A stretch of DNA of 41,980 nt from Pelagibacteraceae bacterium. Its GTDB lineage: Bacteria > Pseudomonadota > Alphaproteobacteria > HIMB59 > GCA-002718135. Below, in pieces: positions 17,729-27,398 of this stretch. A program made the position numbers and the translations under genes. Within the stretch, counting starts at the first letter, position 1. The number at the start of each line of letters is the position of its first letter. Below the pieces are notes generated by a model. It did no database searches, was not told the DNA's origin, and saw only the letters and a program-made list of their open reading frames with translations. The stretch covers positions 1 through 41,980 of the forward strand of contig JAGFWP010000024.1 of assembly GCA_017639935.1 (NCBI GenBank), given 5' to 3'.

Positions 17729-18322
17729 TTAATTAAAATATTTTTCTAATTTTACTTTTATTTTATTAGGATCTGTAAGATGTACGGTTACAAAATTTAA
17801 TTTTTTTGCTGCCTCAATATTCTCTTTTTTATCATCCACAAATACGGTCTCCTCAGGAGTTAAATTGAATTTAGAAATTGCTAGTTCATATATTGCTATT
17901 TCAGGTTTAATTAATTTAACCTCTCCGGATAAAAGTAAACCATCAAATTTATTTAAAAAAGGATAATCATCCAACATTCCCACAAACGTTTCTTCTGACC
18001 AATTAGATAAAACATAGCACAAAAAATTTTTTGATTTTAAATCCAATAATAACTCAACAGAACATTGAAAAGTTGTTTTAATCATATTCCGATGATTGGC
18101 ATAATACATTTTTATTTCCTTGTCATACTGAGGAAATTTATTAATTAGTTCATATTCCGCATCTTTAATTAGCCTTCCCCTGTCTTGTTGGGCATTCCAT
18201 TCATCACTGCAAACATTTGTAAGAAAAAAATCCATTTCATCTACGGAAGAAAAAAAACTTTGATAATAATGTTTTGGGTTCCAATCAAAAAAAATGCCGC
18301 CCAAATCAAATAGAAATTTCAT
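17729..18322 (-). CDS. HAD superfamily hydrolase (IA type)
   Basis: FDLGGIFFDWN, VLSNWS, KPEIAIYELA, VFVDDKKENIEAA motifs. Confidence 0.85.
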   Translation of the reverse strand: MKFLFDLGGIFFDWNPKHYYQSFFSSVDEMDFFLTNVCSDEWNAQQDRGRLIKDAEYELINKFPQYDKEIKMYYANHRNMIKTTFQCSVELLLDLKSKNFLCYVLSNWSEETFVGMLDDYPFLNKFDGLLLSGEVKLIKPEIAIYELAISKFNLTPEETVFVDDKKENIEAAKKLNFVTVHLTDPNKIKVKLEKYFN

Positions 18323-18431
18323 ATTAATTAATATATCTATAAAATAAATTAAGTATAAAGAATATTATCAAAAAGCATTTAACATATTAGAATTGATTGT
18401 TAAATATGATAATTATGACAATATTAATGCT

Positions 18432-19295
18432 ATGCAAAAAAATATTATAGATTCAATTCAAAATGATTTTTTTGAGTTGACAAATAAAAAATTATCTAAA
18501 AAACAAATAGAGAAAAAAATCCTTCCTATATTTTTTTACATATACAATTCAAAAAGAAAAAAGTTTTTAATTTCAGGGTCTCAAGGAATAGGTAAAACTA
18601 CTATTCTTGAAATATTAAATAGAAACTTTCATAAATTTTTTGGAAAAAAAATTTTATCGTTGAGTTTAGATGATTTTTACTATGATAAGGCTCTAAGAAT
18701 AATATTATCAAAAACCATACATCCTCTATTGATGACAAGGGGGGTTCCAGGAACCCACAATACAAAAAAAATATTAAATGTCATAAAAAAATTCAATAAA
18801 TCTGAATATCCGATAAAAATTCCTATTTTTAACAAATTAAAAGATTTGAGTAGGAAAAAACAGAGAATAGTAAACAAAAAAACCGACATAATTATTCTCG
18901 AAGGATGGTGTTGTGGTTCTCCTCCAATAAATAAAAAATATCTACATAAAAATATTAATTATTTAGAAAAGCGATTTGATAAAAAATTAACATGGAGAAA
19001 TTATTACAATAATAAACTTAAAAATGAATATTCAGAATTGTTTAAAAAATTTGATAAATTAATATATTTTAATGCGCCTAACTTCTCTCACGTTTCTAGT
19101 TGGAGACTGAAACAAGAAAAAAATATGAAAATAACTAAAAACTCTAAACAGGGGATGGACAAAAAAGAGATTGCTGAATTTATTCAACATTATGAAAAAG
19201 TTACAAAATGGATGATGAAAGTTTTGCCGACAAAAGCTGATTTGACCATTTATATTAATACAAATCAAAATATTAAAAAAATATCCATCGCTTAA
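18432..19295 (+). CDS. D-glycerate 3-kinase-like P-loop kinase
   Basis: SGSQGIGKTT, LSLDDFYY, HPLLMTRGVPGTHN, IILEGWCCG motifs; ATG at 18432 likely start. Confidence 0.8.
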   Translation: MQKNIIDSIQNDFFELTNKKLSKKQIEKKILPIFFYIYNSKRKKFLISGSQGIGKTTILEILNRNFHKFFGKKILSLSLDDFYYDKALRIILSKTIHPLLMTRGVPGTHNTKKILNVIKKFNKSEYPIKIPIFNKLKDLSRKKQRIVNKKTDIIILEGWCCGSPPINKKYLHKNINYLEKRFDKKLTWRNYYNNKLKNEYSELFKKFDKLIYFNAPNFSHVSSWRLKQEKNMKITKNSKQGMDKKEIAEFIQHYEKVTKWMMKVLPTKADLTIYINTNQNIKKISIA

Positions 19296-19737
19296 CCGCC
19301 TTCATATACTGACCATACTCATCAGAGAATTTATTCAGTAAAGAGTTCTCTTCTAATTTTATTACATAATTATGCAACCAAATAGCTAGCCCAACAGCTG
19401 ATAAAAAATACATAACATTTTCAAAAACCAAAAACATACTTAATAAAAACATTACGATTGCAAGATAAATAGGGTTGCGAGTATAAGCAAAAATTCCTGT
19501 TTTTATTATCCGATCAGTTGTTGATGCTGGAAGCGGATTTTCATCATAAGATTTAAACATATTGAATCCGGAAATGAAAATAAATGTGCTCGATATTAAA
19601 CCTAAAACACCCAAAAGCTTGAATGCATAAATAAGAGGGTATTTGGGTACAATGAATTCACCTATTACATAAGAAAAGACTAGCAATCCAACTGCTATCC
19701 GCAAAGGATTGCCAATAATATTTGGTCCATTGCTCAT
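19273..19737 (-). CDS. Isoprenylcysteine carboxyl methyltransferase-like membrane methyltransferase
   Basis: GIFAYTRNPIYLAIVMFLL and EENSLLNKFSDEYGQYMKAVKRWI motifs. Confidence 0.8.
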   Translation of the reverse strand: MSNGPNIIGNPLRIAVGLLVFSYVIGEFIVPKYPLIYAFKLLGVLGLISSTFIFISGFNMFKSYDENPLPASTTDRIIKTGIFAYTRNPIYLAIVMFLLSMFLVFENVMYFLSAVGLAIWLHNYVIKLEENSLLNKFSDEYGQYMKAVKRWIFF

Positions 19738-20393
19738 AATTTGTTTATTAATAATAACATATCTTCATAATTTTTTACAACAGCGTAAGCGCCCGCATCT
19801 AAAAGCTCTTGATCGGAGCGATCCTTGTGCCAATGCTTTCCTGCTATTAAGCCAATAACTTTAACACCTGTTGAAACGCCCGCTTGAATTCCAACCGCGC
19901 TGTCTTCAATAATAATTGTCTCTTTTTTATCAAGATTGGCAATATCTATAAGTCTTTGGTAAACATCGGGTTCGGGCTTGGGTTTTCCTACTAAATCAAA
20001 AGAACTAATTGAGTCTTCGTTAAAATAACAATCTATTCCTACTATTTTCAAACCTCTTTTGATTCTCTCTTTATTGCTGTTAGATCCAATAAACCTATTA
20101 TGATTTGTATTTTCCAAAAAATGATTCACGCCAAATACAACTTCTAACTCTTTAGAAAACAAGTCGTTAGCAAGAGACATTACATCATTAAAAAAAGATT
20201 GCTTATCAAGAATATTAAAAAGTGATGACAACTCAGATATAACCTGAAATGTTTTTTTTCCAGCAAACTTTGAAAATTCATTTTCCTCAAACGTAATATT
20301 TTTTTCAGCTAAATATTTTCTCATAGCTTTTGCCGCTAGAATTTCACTATCCACAAGAACGCCATCAAAATCAAAGATGATATTTTTTATCAT
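19734..20393 (-). CDS. HAD family phosphatase (beta-phosphoglucomutase-like)
   Basis: IIFDFDGVLVDSE, KPKPEPDVYQ, IIEDSAVGIQAG motifs. Confidence 0.85.
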   Translation of the reverse strand: MIKNIIFDFDGVLVDSEILAAKAMRKYLAEKNITFEENEFSKFAGKKTFQVISELSSLFNILDKQSFFNDVMSLANDLFSKELEVVFGVNHFLENTNHNRFIGSNSNKERIKRGLKIVGIDCYFNEDSISSFDLVGKPKPEPDVYQRLIDIANLDKKETIIIEDSAVGIQAGVSTGVKVIGLIAGKHWHKDRSDQELLDAGAYAVVKNYEDMLLLINKL

Positions 20394-20497
20394 TAATGGG
20401 GCTCTTATTTATTGAATTTTTCCAATAATCACAGCATTTTTTGAAACTTTTACGAACTTGTAATTTTTTTTTTATAATTTAATAGATTAGTATTAAG

Positions 20498-21283
20498 GTG
20501 TATCCGCTAAAAAAAGAGTTTGATAGTAATTCTACTTATTGTGAACACAATATAGATGTTTCAGGCATTCCGAGTATCTTTATTCATGGTGTCGGGCTTG
20601 ATAACACAATGTGGTTACCACAGAAGAATTTTTTTCATAATAAAAAAATTATTTTTTATGATTTATTAAATCATGGAAAATCTAAGAAGGAATACCTTGG
20701 ACTTAATTTTGAAGATTTTATCAAACAACTCAATCAATTACTTGAATATTTTAACATAAAGAAATGCAACTTGATTGGTTTTTCCTTAGGTGCATTAATA
20801 GCTCAACATTTTACTTCGCGGCATTATGATAAATTAAATAAACTAATCATAATCGGTAGTGTCTATAAACGAACAGAAGAACAACTTAAGAAAGTAAAAA
20901 ATCGTTTTAATATGGCTTTGCGAGGTGAAAGCATAACAAAAGACTCGATTAATCGTTGGTTTAATAAAGAATATTTAGAAAATAACCCTGATATATATGA
21001 TTTCTTTTTTTCTCTTCTGGAAAAAAAGAAAAATAAAGATTTTCTGCCTGCATATAAATTATTCGTTGATGCAGATAATTTGCCATTGAATTTTTCAAAT
21101 TTTACTATGCCCACGTTAATAATGACAGGTGAAAATGAAATTGGATCTACGCCGTATATGAGTAAAATGTTGCAGAAAGAAATTCAAAACAGTAAACTTT
21201 ATATTGTTTCAAAAGCAAAACATATGGCAACTTATGAAAAAGCCAGTGATGTTAATTTACAAATATCAGAGTTTCTATATTAA
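20498..21283 (+). CDS. Alpha/beta hydrolase
   Basis: IFIHGVGLDNTMW, LIGFSLGALIAQ nucleophile elbow, KAKHMATYE. Confidence 0.85.
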   Translation: MYPLKKEFDSNSTYCEHNIDVSGIPSIFIHGVGLDNTMWLPQKNFFHNKKIIFYDLLNHGKSKKEYLGLNFEDFIKQLNQLLEYFNIKKCNLIGFSLGALIAQHFTSRHYDKLNKLIIIGSVYKRTEEQLKKVKNRFNMALRGESITKDSINRWFNKEYLENNPDIYDFFFSLLEKKKNKDFLPAYKLFVDADNLPLNFSNFTMPTLIMTGENEIGSTPYMSKMLQKEIQNSKLYIVSKAKHMATYEKASDVNLQISEFLY

Positions 21284-21319
21284 AACTAAAGCAAGTCCCA
21301 CTAATCCGCCTCTATCCTG

Positions 21320-23140
21320 TCATTCTACCGTAACAGATTTAGCAAGATTGCGAGGTTGATCAACATCAGTGCCAAGAAGAACAGCTAAGTAATAGGCTAT
21401 AAGTTGTACTGGCAAAGAATAAAGAATGGCGGAGGTTACAAAATTTGTATTTGGCAAAACAATTGTCTGATCACAGTATTTTTTCGCCTTATCTACGCCC
21501 TTAGTGTCACTTATTAAAATAATTTTGCCATTTCGGGCTTTGATTTCTTGAATATTTGATAAAATTTTTAAAAAATTTTCATCATATGGAGCTAGAACTA
21601 TAACTGGTATATCTTCTTCAATGAGAGCTAAGGGGCCATGTTTTAACTCTCCTGCAGCATAACCCTCACAATGCTTGTAAGTAATTTCTTTTAATTTAAG
21701 GGCGCCTTCAAGTGCCAAAGGATACATTGGCCCCCTACCTATATAAAATATGCTTTTTGCATCTCTCAAGCTATGAGCGACTTCTTCAAATTTTTTTGAA
21801 TTATTTAATATCCTTCTCATTGTTTGATGGATTTTAAACAATGATTGAAAAATAGTGTCCTTAGCATAATCAATATTCTCCATATTATTTTTTTTTATAT
21901 GTAAAGCTAATAGAGCTAAAACTGCCAACTGTGATGTAAATGCCTTTGTTGAAGCAACACCAATTTCAGGTCCAGCAACTGTAGGCAATATATAATCACT
22001 CATTCTTGCAATAGAGCTACTAAGAACGTTCACAATTGATATAGTAAAAATGTTATGCTGCTTAAACTTTTTGAGACATTCCAAAGTATCCATAGTTTCT
22101 CCAGATTGAGAAACAACAATACCTATGGAATTATTGACAGGTTTGTCTTTTCGATAACGATATTCTGATCCAATATCAATTGAAGTGGGAATCCCTGTTA
22201 ATTGTTCAAGCCAATATTTCGCAATCATGCATGAATGATAAGCTGTTCCACAGGCTACCAGAATTAAATTTGATACATTGCTAAAATCGATTTCATTTTC
22301 CGGAAAAAAAATCGAGCTGTTTTTTTTGTCAGCAAAATTTAAGATTGTATCTTCAATGCTTATAGGTTGGTGAAAAATTTCTTTTTCCATAAAGTGCTTG
22401 AAATCCCCCCTGACTTTAAAATCTTTTTTTGGCACAAATTCATGCATTTCTCTTTTCACTTCATTTCCTTCAATGTCATAAATTGATATTGAAGACTTGT
22501 TAATTGTAGCTATATCATTCTCTTCTAAAAATATTATTTCCTTTGTTTCGTCCGGCAAACCCAAAAGATCGGAACTGATGGAATTAAAGGCATCTGACAG
22601 GCCTAAAACAAGAGGGCTGCCTTTTCGCGTTGCATATATTGAATCTGATCCCCTAACCAAAAAACCAAGCGAGAATGTTCCTACAATTTTATTACTTAAA
22701 TCTCGGATAGCTTCGATTGGATTATTATATTTGTTCAATAATTTATTAAATATTTCAGCAATAACTTCTGAATCTGTTTCAGATGTAATGTTTTTACTAT
22801 TCAATGAATAATGATTTGATAATTCTTCAAAATTTTCAATAATGCCATTGTGAACTAAAGCACAATTATCTTTTATAAAAGGATGACAATTAGTTAACGA
22901 CGGCTTTCCATGTGTTGCCCATCTGGTGTGCCCAATAACCATATTTCCTTTTATTTTATCTTTAACAATTTCTTTTTCTAAATGTGAAATTTTTCTTATG
23001 CTTTTTTTATGAATAAAAGCATCCCCATTCAATGCAGTGATGCCGCACGAGTCATAGCCTCTGTATTCTAAAGAGTTTAATCCTGAAACTATGTCGTTAA
23101 CACAATTATTACGACTAGCTATTCCTACAATGCCGCACAT
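21320..23140 (-). CDS. glmS: Glutamine--fructose-6-phosphate aminotransferase (isomerizing)
   Basis: MCGIVGIA N-terminal Cys glutaminase domain; SIS domains; C-terminal DQPRNLAKSVTVE. Confidence 0.95.
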   Translation of the reverse strand: MCGIVGIASRNNCVNDIVSGLNSLEYRGYDSCGITALNGDAFIHKKSIRKISHLEKEIVKDKIKGNMVIGHTRWATHGKPSLTNCHPFIKDNCALVHNGIIENFEELSNHYSLNSKNITSETDSEVIAEIFNKLLNKYNNPIEAIRDLSNKIVGTFSLGFLVRGSDSIYATRKGSPLVLGLSDAFNSISSDLLGLPDETKEIIFLEENDIATINKSSISIYDIEGNEVKREMHEFVPKKDFKVRGDFKHFMEKEIFHQPISIEDTILNFADKKNSSIFFPENEIDFSNVSNLILVACGTAYHSCMIAKYWLEQLTGIPTSIDIGSEYRYRKDKPVNNSIGIVVSQSGETMDTLECLKKFKQHNIFTISIVNVLSSSIARMSDYILPTVAGPEIGVASTKAFTSQLAVLALLALHIKKNNMENIDYAKDTIFQSLFKIHQTMRRILNNSKKFEEVAHSLRDAKSIFYIGRGPMYPLALEGALKLKEITYKHCEGYAAGELKHGPLALIEEDIPVIVLAPYDENFLKILSNIQEIKARNGKIILISDTKGVDKAKKYCDQTIVLPNTNFVTSAILYSLPVQLIAYYLAVLLGTDVDQPRNLAKSVTVE

Positions 23141-23218
23141 GATAAAGGGAGATTTATATTATTTTGTATGAATTAACAGTATTATTGAACCTGATTTATT
23201 AAAAAAATTTTCTAGTAC

Positions 23219-24304
23219 TTATGATATTAAATTTCCATGTAGATAAACTTTTTTAATGTTTAATGACTTATCTAGAACTATCAAGTTTGAACAAAACCCT
23301 TTTCCTATTTTTCCTTTATCATTTTCACAAAGATATTGAGCTGCATTGAAACTTGTCATTGCCACTGATTTTTGCATTGAAAAATTAATTTTAACTAAAT
23401 TTTTAAATGTATCATGCATATTTATAACGCTGCCTGCTAAAACAGTAGAATTAATTGTAGCTCGTCCATTTTTTTTTGATATTTTAGTACTTGAGAAATC
23501 ATAGTCTCCATCAGGCATTCCAGTTGCAGATATTGCATCTGTAATGGCATAAAGCCTTGGAATGCATTTGTGAGCAAGATGAATATTTTCTTTATCAACA
23601 TGATGTAAATCACAAATGATTTCTGCATATTCTGCATGTCTAAGAGCAGCTGTTACCACTCCTGGGTTGCGGTGATCATCCCCTGACATAGCATTATATA
23701 AGTGTGTAAAACCTACCTTATTCTTATTCAATATTTTCATACAGCAATTATAGTCAGCTAAAGAATGACCAATTTGAACTCTGATATTATTATCAATTAA
23801 ATAATCTATACAAGCTTCAGCTCCTTCCAATTCTGGCGCTAGTGTAATTACTTTAATTTTGACTTTTTCCTTAATCTTTTCAAAAAAATCAATATTGGGA
23901 AGTTGTGTGAAAGGAGGTTGCGCCCCTAATTTGTTTGGATTAATAAATGGCCCCTCTAAATGAACGCCTAATATATTTGTTTTATTTATGTTGTGAACGA
24001 TAAAATGATCAATACCTTCAACGGCATTAATAGTATTATCAAAAGAAGCTGTCAGTGTTGTTGGTAATAATGTAGTTGTGCCATGCTTGAGATGATACTT
24101 GGATATTTCTTTTATGGAAGAAAGTCCTGCCATAGTGTCAAAGCCGTTTCCACCATGGCAATGAAGATCTATAAAACCTGGTATTATTATATTTTCAAAA
24201 TCTGATTGCTCATTTTTATAAACAGATTCTATTTTGTCACTAAATTCAATAGTGCCCGTATACGAACTATCATGATTTATAATTTTTCCTGAAATTTTGT
24301 TCAC
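23219..24304 (-). CDS. nagA: N-acetylglucosamine-6-phosphate deacetylase
   Basis: PGFIDLHCHGGNGFDTM, HLEGPFINP, HLYNAMS, ITDAISATGMPDG motifs; GTG start. Confidence 0.93.
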   Translation of the reverse strand: MNKISGKIINHDSSYTGTIEFSDKIESVYKNEQSDFENIIIPGFIDLHCHGGNGFDTMAGLSSIKEISKYHLKHGTTTLLPTTLTASFDNTINAVEGIDHFIVHNINKTNILGVHLEGPFINPNKLGAQPPFTQLPNIDFFEKIKEKVKIKVITLAPELEGAEACIDYLIDNNIRVQIGHSLADYNCCMKILNKNKVGFTHLYNAMSGDDHRNPGVVTAALRHAEYAEIICDLHHVDKENIHLAHKCIPRLYAITDAISATGMPDGDYDFSSTKISKKNGRATINSTVLAGSVINMHDTFKNLVKINFSMQKSVAMTSFNAAQYLCENDKGKIGKGFCSNLIVLDKSLNIKKVYLHGNLIS

Positions 24305-24311
24305 AAAGAAA

Positions 24312-24338
24312 TTAAGGACCGCATTTAGCGGTCCTTAA
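24312..24338 (-). terminator. Intra-operonic hairpin TTAAGGACCGC-attta-GCGGTCCTTAA
   Basis: 11-bp perfect stem between binding-protein gene and nagA-like gene; weak T-rich tail (TTTCTTTG) on the minus strand. Confidence 0.8.
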
Positions 24339-24348
24339 ATAAATAGGT

Positions 24349-25563
24349 TTATTTGTATTCTTCAAGCTCCTCAGCTGCCTCAGCAACTAAATCAGCTGGA
24401 TCTCCTTCACCAAGAATAGCTCCTTGGATCATAGAGTTCATCACTGTTTGAAAAGCTTTATAATCAACTAATAATGGTTCTGGTCCGCCATCTGCAATAG
24501 CATCAATAAACATCATCCAATAATCGTCATTGTATGGTGCTACCTTGCCAATTTGCGAGTACTGCATAATTGGTGTCAATCCCCAACTAGTATCAAGATC
24601 ATATTGAGCATCGCCTGAAGCTAACTTAGCAACAAGTTTGCTTGCCAAATCTTCATGACCAGTGCCACTGAAGATCCCAACACTGTCTGTAATTAGAAGA
24701 GTTCCTTGTTTTCCTTGAGGTCCAGCAGGAATTCTTACCGTTTTTACATTAAGTCCTTCACCGTGCGCACCACGACCCCAAGGACCATTGATGTACATTG
24801 CAATTTTTTCATCATTAAACAATTCTGTTAACTGAGAACGCTCCCATGCCAATGGACCTTCTTGAGATACATTAGCTAGTTTTGCATAAAAAGCCAAAGC
24901 TTCCACAGTGTTAGAACTATTTAAAGTAATAGTATTGGTATCAGGATCAATTACTTGTCCACCATTGCTATAAAGATAATTCAAGAATTGATGCATAGTA
25001 TTATCGAAATCTTTTCCGCATAATCCTATACCTGCAATTCCAGTATTGTTTTTAATTGTTTCAGCCATAGAATAAAGTTCATCCCATGTCTTAGGTCCTT
25101 CACAAGCAAGACCTGCTTGCTCGAGAATACCACAATTCATAAAAAGTGCCTTAGTTGAAAAAGCGTGAGGATAACCCCAAGTTTTTCCTAGATGGCTAAC
25201 TGTATCTAAAATTCCAGGTTGATACATTGCTTTTTGTGATTCAGGAATCTCAACAGCAACAATATGGCCGTTCTCTGCTAGACCCTTAAGAGTTCTGGAT
25301 CCAAGATATGAAAAACTAACTGGATCGCCAGCTATTGCTAAATTGATAACTTTATCTTGACAAGTGCCCCAGGGAACAGCTTCCATCGTAACGGTAACTC
25401 CAGGATTATCTGCCATAAACTGGTCAACAACAGCTTGATCAGCTGCTCGAATTTCACCACCACACATAACTCCATGCATTTCTGTACCAGCCATTGACTG
25501 AAAAGAGCTGAACAAAGAAACAAAAAAAGCCGTGAGTAGTGAGCCTATAAAAGTAAATCTCAT
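24349..25563 (-). CDS. Sugar ABC transporter substrate-binding protein
   Basis: Signal peptide and family-1 SBP features; adjacent permeases. Confidence 0.85.
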   Translation of the reverse strand: MRFTFIGSLLTAFFVSLFSSFQSMAGTEMHGVMCGGEIRAADQAVVDQFMADNPGVTVTMEAVPWGTCQDKVINLAIAGDPVSFSYLGSRTLKGLAENGHIVAVEIPESQKAMYQPGILDTVSHLGKTWGYPHAFSTKALFMNCGILEQAGLACEGPKTWDELYSMAETIKNNTGIAGIGLCGKDFDNTMHQFLNYLYSNGGQVIDPDTNTITLNSSNTVEALAFYAKLANVSQEGPLAWERSQLTELFNDEKIAMYINGPWGRGAHGEGLNVKTVRIPAGPQGKQGTLLITDSVGIFSGTGHEDLASKLVAKLASGDAQYDLDTSWGLTPIMQYSQIGKVAPYNDDYWMMFIDAIADGGPEPLLVDYKAFQTVMNSMIQGAILGEGDPADLVAEAAEELEEYK

Positions 25564-25660
25564 ATTACTCCTCCTAAATAATTATTCTACAAACTAATTT
25601 ATAAGCGGTTTTGTGGCAAGATAGAATTTCAATAAAATCAACAAATAAGTATAAAATGAG

Positions 25661-26500
25661 CTAATTTTTTACCGCTCCGGCCGTTAATCCCTCCACAATA
25701 TATTTTTGTAAGAATATAAAAAGTAATAAAACAGGTGTTATGCCTACTAAAGATGCAGCCATCATTTCATTCCATTTAACAGTTTGGTAACCTATGAACT
25801 CATACAGGCCAGCTGGTAGCGGCATAAACTCCTTTTTCTGATTAAACGAAATAGCATACAAAAATTGTTGTGCGTAAGCTCCTATAAAAGCATAAATGCC
25901 GACAACAACAAGTCCCGGGGTGCTCAAAGGAGCGATTATGTGTCTTAATATTTGTAATCGTGAAGCGCCATCAACAAATGCAGCCTCCTCTAAATCTATT
26001 GGAATTTTTTGAAAATAAGACTTAAGCAACCAAATGGAGGTAGGAATCAAAAAAGCCACTCCCGGCACTATCATTGCATAATAAGTATTTAATAAGCCAA
26101 AAGATCTTAATACTTTATACAAAGGTATTAGTAACACAGGCCCGCTAAACATATTAACGGCAAGCAATAGATAGAGGGTTCCGTTTTTTGCTGGAAAATC
26201 AAAACGTGCGTAGGAATAAGCTGCCGGAATTACAAACAATAAAGTGAGTATTGCGACACATGATGCTAGAAAAAAACTATTAAAAATATATCGACCAAGA
26301 TAAGGAACGGTATTCCACATTTCACTATAAGCCCAAAAAGACAAATCATCGGAATAAAATTGATAGGGGGATCTAAACAAGTGATCCAGGGGCCTAAGTG
26401 AAGCATAGAACATTTCTACAAAAGGCAGAAGAATAAACGTTAAAAAAATTAGAATAAAAAAATATAAGAAAATTTTTTGGAATATATTGTATTTATTCAC
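25661..26500 (-). CDS. Sugar ABC transporter permease (MalG type)
   Basis: EEAAFVDGASRLQILRHIIAPLSTPG EAA loop; GTG at 26500 overlaps upstream stop. Confidence 0.85.
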   Translation of the reverse strand: MNKYNIFQKIFLYFFILIFLTFILLPFVEMFYASLRPLDHLFRSPYQFYSDDLSFWAYSEMWNTVPYLGRYIFNSFFLASCVAILTLLFVIPAAYSYARFDFPAKNGTLYLLLAVNMFSGPVLLIPLYKVLRSFGLLNTYYAMIVPGVAFLIPTSIWLLKSYFQKIPIDLEEAAFVDGASRLQILRHIIAPLSTPGLVVVGIYAFIGAYAQQFLYAISFNQKKEFMPLPAGLYEFIGYQTVKWNEMMAASLVGITPVLLLFIFLQKYIVEGLTAGAVKN

Positions 26501-27398
26501 TGGCAACCTTCCTATTGATTTGAGCAAGGAGTGATAAATAAAAAACTGCAAATAAAGTTAATAAAATGACCACCACTACAGCTCTAGCTGCGCCTCTGCC
26601 AAATTTATAATTACCCAAAGCTTGTTTATAGGTATCTATGATAAGGGTCGTTGTGGCCCCTCTTGGACCGCCCTCGGTTAATATCCAGATTATTTCAAAA
26701 GAATTAAAAGTCCAAATAGCAGATAATAAAGCCATTGTTATAATTACTGGCGTTATCTGAGGCAGGGTAATGCTATAAAAGCGATCCCATTTTGAAGCAC
26801 CGTCACAATAGGCAGCTTCATACAAATCCTTTGGAACGCCTTGCATTGCAGCTAAGAAAAAAACAGTGCACATAGGAGTGCCGACCCATACATCAGCTAT
26901 AATAGTGCTAATAAAAGCACTTTGCTTATAAGCAAGAAAACCGAAAGGACCGTCAAGAATGCCTGTGCGCATTCCAACTCCAGCAATGATTCCAAAATAC
27001 CCATTATAGAGCCAAAGCCATCCAAGCATCCCAATTGCAATAGGTATAATCCATGGCGGCATCACAAGAACACGAAAAACTGCCCTTCCCTTTAAATGTG
27101 AATTAAGTAATGCGGCGCCTATTAAGCCAATAATTAATTTCAACGAAACAGAGAAAAACATCCATACGAACGTTCGAATAATTATTTTATGAAATTTAGT
27201 GCTAGAAAGCATTTTGGCAAAGTTTTTGGTTCCTATGTAATCTTCCCCTGCCAAGCTAGAGTTTGTAAACGACAATCTGACTGTTTCAATCAAAGGCCAT
27301 GCCACAATACACAGTATATAAATAGCCGCTGGTGCGATTAAAGCATAAGCTAAAAAAGTAGGGGAATTATAAGCTTGTAATTTTGTTTTTTTAATCAT
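26493..27398 (-). CDS. Sugar ABC transporter permease (MalF type)
   Basis: YEAAYCDGASKWDRFYSITLPQITP EAA loop; start overlaps upstream gene stop. Confidence 0.87.
   Translation of the reverse strand: MIKKTKLQAYNSPTFLAYALIAPAAIYILCIVAWPLIETVRLSFTNSSLAGEDYIGTKNFAKMLSSTKFHKIIIRTFVWMFFSVSLKLIIGLIGAALLNSHLKGRAVFRVLVMPPWIIPIAIGMLGWLWLYNGYFGIIAGVGMRTGILDGPFGFLAYKQSAFISTIIADVWVGTPMCTVFFLAAMQGVPKDLYEAAYCDGASKWDRFYSITLPQITPVIITMALLSAIWTFNSFEIIWILTEGGPRGATTTLIIDTYKQALGNYKFGRGAARAVVVVILLTLFAVFYLSLLAQINRKVASE

Noticed and set aside
22497-22811. 104-aa plus-strand ORF
   Set aside because: Antisense to glmS; likewise other ORF-track entries inside or opposite clear CDSs (e.g. 6098-6499, 7088-7348, 8643-8957, 31959-32327, 35577-35855).
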